Below the pieces are notes generated by a model that did not search any database, was not told where the DNA came from, and saw nothing but the letters and a program-made list of their open reading frames with translations. The translations under genes and the position numbers were made by a program. Of a DNA stretch of 64,000 nucleotides, positions 59,340 through 64,000 are shown one piece after another. The stretch's first letter is position 1; the number at the start of each line of letters is the position of its first letter. The stretch covers positions 1 to 64,000 of the forward strand of contig NZ_JPMX01000008.1 of NCBI RefSeq assembly GCF_000761485.1, written 5' to 3'. This stretch comes from Modestobacter caceresii. Its GTDB lineage: Bacteria; Actinomycetota; Actinomycetes; Mycobacteriales; Geodermatophilaceae.

Positions 59340-60073
59340 TCGCCGCCCTGCACGCCGAGTGGGTCAAGGCGACGACGCTGCGGTCCACCTGGCTGTGCCT
59401 GGCCGGCTTCGCCGTGGCCGTCGCCGGCATCAGCGCCGCCGTGGTCGGTGCGATCGGTGACCTCCAGGCCGCCGAGCCCGGGTACGACGCCGGCCTGCTC
59501 GCCTTCTACGGCCTGAACTTCGGGCAGGTGGCCGTCATCGTGCTCGCGGTGCTGCTCACCGCCGGGGAGTACGGCCGGCGGACCGTGCACGACTCGTTGG
59601 TCGCCGTCCCCCGGCGCGGGGTGTTCCTGGCGAGCAAGGTGGCGGTGGGCGCTGCCCTGGTGCTCGCCACCGCTGCGGTCACCGCGCTGGTCACCGTGGT
59701 GGTCACCCAGGCCCTGCTCGGGCCGGCCGGGGTCACCCTGTCCGAGCTCGCCCGGCCGACCGTGGCGGCAGCGCTGTACCCGACGCTGCTGGCCGTGGTC
59801 TGCATGGGCGTGGCGATGATGATGCGCGACCAGACCATCGCCCTCGGGCTGGTGATCCCGTTCTTCTTCCTGGTCTCGCCGCTGCTCGAGCTGGTGCCGG
59901 TGCTGCAGCGCGTCGCGGTCTGGCTGCCCGACCGCGCCGGCCAGGTCGCCCTCCGGCTGCACGCCCGCCCGATCGACGCCTTCGGACCGGTCACCGGGCT
60001 CGCCGTGCTGACCCTGTGGGCCGCGGTCGCGGTACTCGGCGCCTGGTGGGCACTGCGCCGCCGGGACGCCTAG
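59336..60073 (+). CDS. ABC transporter permease (ABC-2 type)
   Basis: The 245-residue protein has six hydrophobic segments. Family features are the N-terminal EWVKATTLRSTW, YGRRTVHDSL after the second helix, and a C-terminal helix ending in WWALRRRDA. Its GTG overlaps the ATPase stop (GTGA). Together they should export a lipophilic compound or antimicrobial peptide, with expression likely set by the kinase/regulator pair upstream. Confidence 0.9.
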   Translation: MIAALHAEWVKATTLRSTWLCLAGFAVAVAGISAAVVGAIGDLQAAEPGYDAGLLAFYGLNFGQVAVIVLAVLLTAGEYGRRTVHDSLVAVPRRGVFLASKVAVGAALVLATAAVTALVTVVVTQALLGPAGVTLSELARPTVAAALYPTLLAVVCMGVAMMMRDQTIALGLVIPFFFLVSPLLELVPVLQRVAVWLPDRAGQVALRLHARPIDAFGPVTGLAVLTLWAAVAVLGAWWALRRRDA

Positions 60074-60210
60074 CTGTCCTGCTCGGCGAGGTCGGCACGG
60101 AACGGCGGGTGCCGGATCGACAGCCCGTCCGACCTGAGGATGGGGAGTGTTCGCCGATCTCCCTCCGTGGGCTGATCCGCGGGTGACCTGCTGCGTGTCA
60201 GGGTCAGCCG

Positions 60211-60966
60211 GTGAGCACTCCCGTTCCCGCTGCCGCCGCCTCATCCGAGGCTCCGCAGGCCATCCCCGACCGTCCGCTCGACGTCGCCCATGGCGGTGTC
60301 GACGGTGGCGGTTCCCACCTCGCGCCCCGTGAGGAGCGGCGACCTGGGCTGGGTGCTCCGGTGGCGCTCGGCGTGGCCGTGCTGATCGGCCTGGCATGGG
60401 GAGCGGCGACGTCCGGCCTGCAGACGGTCCTGCCCTCGCCCTTCTCCGGGCTCGCCAACGCAGTCAGTCCCTGGGTCGCCCCCGCCTTCGTTGTCGGTGC
60501 GCTGACCAGGCGGTCGTGGGTCGCTGCCGTCGCCGGGGTGCTCGTCTGCCTCGGCGAGGTCGGCGGGTACTACCTCACGTCCATGGCGCGTGACTTCGAC
60601 GTCAACCCGGCCATGGTCGTGTTGTGGGTGGCCACCGGCCTGGTCGGCGGTCCGGTGTTCGGCGCGGCGGGGTGGTGCTGGCGTCGGGTGCGGTCGCTGC
60701 ACTGGACGGGGCTGAGCGCGGCGCTCATGGGCGGGGTGTTCCTCTCCGAAGGCGCCATCGGCTACGGGGTCTACCTGCACTACGCCGGTGACGCCGTCGT
60801 CTTCTGCACCCTCGGGGCTCTGCTCGTGGTGGCCCTGGGAGCCGCTGCGCCGGCGGCACGAGAGATCCGAGCGCCTGGTCGGGGCATCGGCACCGCCATG
60901 GCCTGGCTGCTGCTCGTCCTCCCGCTGGGTGCCGCCGGGCAGGCGCTGCTGCGAGTCGTCGCCTGA
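60211..60966 (+). CDS. DUF6518-like membrane protein
   Basis: The 251-residue protein has a disordered N-terminus and about six membrane helices. The segment VAVLIGLAWGAATSGLQTVL, then LANAVSPWVAPAFVVGAL resembles the DUF6518 family. Function is unknown. GTG 60211 is chosen for lack of a better start; the first 45 residues are polar and could be over-long. It is not linked to its neighbours by overlap or short spacing. Confidence 0.7.
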   Translation: MSTPVPAAAASSEAPQAIPDRPLDVAHGGVDGGGSHLAPREERRPGLGAPVALGVAVLIGLAWGAATSGLQTVLPSPFSGLANAVSPWVAPAFVVGALTRRSWVAAVAGVLVCLGEVGGYYLTSMARDFDVNPAMVVLWVATGLVGGPVFGAAGWCWRRVRSLHWTGLSAALMGGVFLSEGAIGYGVYLHYAGDAVVFCTLGALLVVALGAAAPAAREIRAPGRGIGTAMAWLLLVLPLGAAGQALLRVVA

Positions 60967-61018
60967 GCCGTGCCCGGCGCGCACCCGCATGTCCCGATGC
61001 GCGCTTGGGGAGGATGCG

Positions 61019-61678
61019 CTACGCGCGGCGGCGGACGTCCTCCAGGTAGCGGAGCACCGCGGTCACCCGGCGGTCGGCGCGGTCGTCGGGGGGCAGGTCG
61101 AGCTTGGCGAAGATGCTGCGGATGTGCTTGTGCACCGCGCCGTCGGTGACCACCAGCCGCTCCCCGATCGCGGTGTTGCCCAGTCCCTCGGCCATCAACG
61201 CCAGCACCTCCCGCTCCCGCGGGCTGAGCCGCTCCAGCCGGGTGTCGGTGCGGGTGCGGGCGAACAGCTGGGCGACCACCTCCGGGTCGATCGCCGTGCC
61301 GCCGGCGGCCACCCGGTGCAGGGCACCCAGGAACTCCTCCACCCGGCCGACCCGCTCCTTGAGCAGGTAGCCCAGCCGGGCGGCGCCGCCGGCGAGCAGG
61401 TCGGTGGCGAACGCCTGCTCCACGTGCGCCGAGAGCACCAGGACGGCGAGGTCCGGCCGGCGGCGGCGCGCCTCGACGGCGGCCACGATCCCCTCGTCGG
61501 TGTGCGTCGGGGGCATCCGGACGTCGACGATCGCGACGTCGGGCCGGTGCTCGTCCAGCGCGGTGAGGAACTCCGCCGGGCCGCCAGCGGTCGCCACCAC
61601 GTCCAGCGACTCGGCACGCAGCAGGAGGGCCAGGCCCTCGCGCAGCAGCGCGTCGTCCTCGGCGATCACGATCCGCAC
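61019..61678 (-). CDS. NarL/LuxR-family response regulator
   Basis: The 219-residue protein has a receiver domain (EDD near residue 7, phospho-acceptor Asp in VAIVDVRMP, Lys in LLKERVG) and a LuxR HTH (LSPREREVLALMAEGLGNTAIGE, VHKHIRSIFAKLDL). Its GTG start lies 13 bp inside the end of the kinase gene (61666-62928), its certain partner. Target genes are not visible in the window. Confidence 0.93.
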   Translation of the reverse strand: MRIVIAEDDALLREGLALLLRAESLDVVATAGGPAEFLTALDEHRPDVAIVDVRMPPTHTDEGIVAAVEARRRRPDLAVLVLSAHVEQAFATDLLAGGAARLGYLLKERVGRVEEFLGALHRVAAGGTAIDPEVVAQLFARTRTDTRLERLSPREREVLALMAEGLGNTAIGERLVVTDGAVHKHIRSIFAKLDLPPDDRADRRVTAVLRYLEDVRRRA

Positions 61679-62928
61679 GGCAGCTCCACGGTGAGGGTGG
61701 TCGGCCCGCCGGGCGGGCTGGTCAGGGTGAGGGTGCCGTCGTGCGCCTCGACGCGGCGGCGGATGCCGACCAGCCCAGAGCCGGCCCCCTCGACGGCGCC
61801 ACCGGCGCCGTCGTCGGTGACGCGGACGCACAGCCGCTGCTCGCGCAGCCGCACCTCGACGGCGGCCCGGCCGGCCCTGCTGTGCCTGGACACGTTGGTC
61901 AGCGCCTCGGCGACGGCGAAGTAGGCGGTGGCCTCGACGGAGGCCGCGCAGCGGACCGGCACGTCGACGTCCACCTGGCACGGCACGGCGGAGGTCGCGG
62001 CCAGCCCGGTGAGCGCGCCGGCCAGACCGCGGTCCTCCAGCACCGGCGGCAGGATGCCGCGGGCCACGGACCGCAACTCGGCCAGCGCCTGCTCGGCGGC
62101 GTCCTGCGCCCGCTCCAGGATCTCCTCGGCGGCCGCCGGGTCCCGGAGCACGGCCCGCCGCGCGGCGCCGAGCAGCACGGTGACGCCGACCAGCCGGTTC
62201 TGCGTGCCGTCGTGCAGCGAGCGCTCGATCCGGCGCAGCTCGGTGGCGTGCGCGTCGAGGGCGGCGGCGCGGGTGGCGGTCAGCTGCGCGACCCGCAGCG
62301 AGAGGTCGGCGCCGGCGTCCGCGGCGAGCAGCCGGCGTCCGCGCCGGGCGAGCAGCTCGGCGATCGGCGGGGTGAGGACGACGGTGAGCAGCGCCCAGCC
62401 GACGCCGATCGCCACCACCGGGCCGACGCCGGCCCAGTCCTCCACGACCCAGAAGGTGAGCGCGTCGGTGGCCTGGTCGTCGGGGAGCAGCTGCCACCAC
62501 AGCGGGAAGGTGAGCTCGCGGACGGCGTAGATCGGCAGCAGCATCCCGACCGCCGACAGCAGCAGACCGGCCGTCGCGTGGCCGACGAGCCAGCGGACCT
62601 CGCGCCGGGTGGCCGGGTCGGCGGCCGCGTCTCGGAGGCGTTGCGGCGGTGGCGGCGGGCCGACGACCTCCGGGCCCCAGCGACCGAGCCGGGCCCGTTC
62701 CCGCTCGGCGACGGCGTGCGCGCCGCGCAGCCCGGCGGGCAGCGCGAGCAGCCCGACCCCGACCACGCTGGTGACCACGGCGACCAGCAGGAACAGCAAC
62801 ACGCCCAGGGCCAGGACGGCGGTGCCCAGCGCACCAGGCAACTGCTCCAGCGGGCCGAGGCTGCGTCCGGCGTAGCGCGCCAGGGGGCCCCGCGCGGCGC
62901 CCGCGCGCTGCTCCCCCGTCGTCCCCAC
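61666..62928 (-). CDS. Sensor histidine kinase with putative membrane sensor domain
   Basis: The 420-residue protein has a membrane sensor region (about residues 30-200) with two paired helices, resembling the short putative-sensor domain in actinobacterial kinases. The dimerisation helix contains RIERSLHDGTQNRLV with the phospho-acceptor His, and the HATPase domain has NVSRHSRA and GSGLVGIRRRVEA. The DGTQNRL variant is common in this subgroup. It overlaps its response regulator gene by 13 bp. Confidence 0.92.
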   Translation of the reverse strand: MGTTGEQRAGAARGPLARYAGRSLGPLEQLPGALGTAVLALGVLLFLLVAVVTSVVGVGLLALPAGLRGAHAVAERERARLGRWGPEVVGPPPPPQRLRDAAADPATRREVRWLVGHATAGLLLSAVGMLLPIYAVRELTFPLWWQLLPDDQATDALTFWVVEDWAGVGPVVAIGVGWALLTVVLTPPIAELLARRGRRLLAADAGADLSLRVAQLTATRAAALDAHATELRRIERSLHDGTQNRLVGVTVLLGAARRAVLRDPAAAEEILERAQDAAEQALAELRSVARGILPPVLEDRGLAGALTGLAATSAVPCQVDVDVPVRCAASVEATAYFAVAEALTNVSRHSRAGRAAVEVRLREQRLCVRVTDDGAGGAVEGAGSGLVGIRRRVEAHDGTLTLTSPPGGPTTLTVELPCGS

Positions 62929-63007
62929 GGCTGCAGACGGTAGGGCCCGGCACCGGCCGGGGACAGCGAACCGGCCCAGGAGTACAGCCTGCTGTACCCC
63001 GGGCGGG

Positions 63008-63490
63008 TCAGACGAGCTTCAACGTCATCCGCTTGAGCCGCACGATCAGCCGCATCGCGCCCGACCGGCCGAGTTCGTCCTGCCGTTCCTGCAGCTGGCG
63101 ACCGAGCTCCTCCAGCCGCTCCTCGCCGAGGGCGTGCGCCTGGGGGAACATCCGCTGCTCCTCCTCGAAGGTGTGGTGGCGCAGCGTCGACTCGAGCATG
63201 CGCACCTCGGTGACGAACTCCGGGTCGTCCAGGGACGTGCGCATGACGGTGGCGAGCTGGTCGTCGATCTGGCGGTGCTCGGCGTGGGCCACCGAGAGCA
63301 GCGGGGAGACGTCCCGGACGGCGGGGTAGAACAGCTCGTCCTCGATCTGGGTGTGCACCTCCAGCTCGCGCAGCAGGTCGTCGCGCAGCCGCCGGCGATC
63401 CGCGACCTGGCCGTCGGTCGTCTCCGCCAGCTGCCGCAGCAGTCCTCGCAGCACGTCGTGGTGGGCGATCAGCACCTCGTCGGCCTTCAT
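63008..63490 (-). CDS. Hemerythrin HHE cation-binding protein
   Basis: The 160-residue helical protein has HH at residues 10-11 (IAHHDV), HTQIEDELFY, HAEHRQ and HHTFEEEQRMF, which give the histidines and carboxylates of a di-iron site. It may bind oxygen, nitric oxide or iron. The start ATG 63490 overlaps the stop of the Rieske gene (ATGA). The C-terminus after the fourth helix is basic. Confidence 0.9.
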   Translation of the reverse strand: MKADEVLIAHHDVLRGLLRQLAETTDGQVADRRRLRDDLLRELEVHTQIEDELFYPAVRDVSPLLSVAHAEHRQIDDQLATVMRTSLDDPEFVTEVRMLESTLRHHTFEEEQRMFPQAHALGEERLEELGRQLQERQDELGRSGAMRLIVRLKRMTLKLV

Positions 63491-64000
63491 CGGGACGCCT
63501 CCTCGACGGTCGTCGTCGCAGTGGAGCCGCGCCAGTGCGCCCGGCGCCGTACCTCGACCTGGCCTCCGCGCACCCGGGTCTCGAAGCACGGCAGCGGCGC
63601 GGTCGACGGGCCCTGCGCCGGCTCGCCGGTGGCCAGGTCGAAGCGGGACCCGTGCCACGGGCAGACCAGTTCACCGCGGTGCAGCCAGCCCTCCCCGAGC
63701 GGGGCCCCCTGGTGCGGGCAGGTGCCGCCCACGGCGTGGACCTCGCCGTCCTGGGCGACCAGCACCACCGGCACGCCGTCCACGTCCGCCCCGACCGGTG
63801 TGCCGTCGACGAGGTCGGCCTGCGCGAGCACGGGCGTGAACCGGCGCGGCTCGGGGCTGCGCTGGGCGTGGTCGGTGCCGAGCCCGTGGCGGTAGGACAG
63901 CGCTCCGCCCAGCCAGCTGCTCGCCAGCGTGAGCGTGAGGCCGGCGGCCGCGGTGACCCGGGCCCGCACCGCCCGGCCCCGTCCCCGGTCGGCGAAGGAC
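63487..64000 (-). CDS. Rieske [2Fe-2S] protein, likely DUF2231-Rieske fusion (5' end outside window)
   Basis: The frame is open to the window edge. The visible C-terminal part is a Rieske domain with CPHQGAPL and CPWHGSRF, both cluster motifs (Cys-His pairs) intact. The preceding WLGGALSYRHG resembles the end of a membrane-spanning DUF2231 domain, so the whole protein is probably a membrane-anchored fusion. An ATG at 63969 exists, but the frame runs through it. It is translationally coupled to the hemerythrin gene and probably transfers electrons to or from it. Confidence 0.85.
   Translation of the reverse strand, partial: SFADRGRGRAVRARVTAAAGLTLTLASSWLGGALSYRHGLGTDHAQRSPEPRRFTPVLAQADLVDGTPVGADVDGVPVVLVAQDGEVHAVGGTCPHQGAPLGEGWLHRGELVCPWHGSRFDLATGEPAQGPSTAPLPCFETRVRGGQVEVRRRAHWRGSTATTTVEEASR

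Noticed and set aside
63487-63969. Complete Rieske gene starting at ATG 63969
   Set aside because: The frame is open through to the window end and the preceding residues continue a likely DUF2231 membrane domain, so the gene is probably truncated by the window.

Overview
The window is very GC-rich chromosomal DNA in which almost every third codon position is G or C. The protein families (ECF41 and ECF42 sigma factors, XRE/MmyB-like regulators, DUF222-HNH protein, TypA, MMPL exporters, NarL-type two-component pairs, glucosylglycerate-hydrolase-like enzyme, DUF5994 and DUF6518 proteins) point to an actinobacterium. My best guess is a Geodermatophilaceae-like organism, but that is inference from composition and gene content only. 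I see no prophage, integrase, transposase, rRNA or CRISPR array. This looks like ordinary, regulator-rich chromosome with small accessory touches.

Layout. 1-3.8 kb: 3'-truncated lytic transglycosylase, FAD oxidoreductase, and a carboxymuconolactone-decarboxylase/ECF41 pair with its own ECF41-type promoter. 3.8-14.1 kb: three MmyB-like repressors, each divergent from an SDR or MFS gene; a DUF222-HNH gene behind a LexA-like box; a DGPF(YCII)/ECF42 pair with an ECF42-type promoter; VOC protein and alpha/beta hydrolase. 14.2-18.2 kb: operon MMPL exporter-histidine kinase-response regulator. 18.3-23.6 kb: RNB nuclease, tRNA-Ala(GGC), DedA-like protein, AraC/VOC pair, HTH/membrane-protein pair, M23 peptidase. 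23.6-28 kb: copper operon CopC-CopD fusion, YcnI, SCO and an uncharacterised membrane protein, chained by 4-bp overlaps. 28-34.2 kb: MFS exporter; a cysteine-type leader peptide in front of a TauE/SafE transporter; flavin disulfide reductase plus methyltransferase; epimerase; DUF5994. 34.5-40.6 kb: TypA, a PAS-GGDEF-EAL protein, YceI/MarR pair. 40.6-41.6 kb: frameshifted DUF559 gene bracketed by two near-identical 54-bp palindromes. 41.6-49.2 kb: glycerophosphodiesterase, crotonase, patatin, acyl-CoA synthetase, MMPL/MarR divergent pair. 49.2-56.5 kb: K+ channel, amino-acid permease, glucosylglycerate-hydrolase-like GH63 enzyme, aldo/keto reductase, SodC-like lipoprotein, serine hydrolase. 56.5-64 kb: two more kinase/regulator pairs, an ABC transporter, DUF6518 protein, hemerythrin and a Rieske protein cut by the window end.

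Translational coupling is pervasive: many adjacent genes share ATGA or GTGA overlaps, which helped fix starts. Convergent pairs are often separated by strong stem-loops. The most informative signals outside the genes are the ECF41, ECF42 and LexA-like sites, the cysteine leader, the paired palindromes around the broken DUF559 gene, and a sequence motif partly shared among the three MmyB-like regulator promoters.
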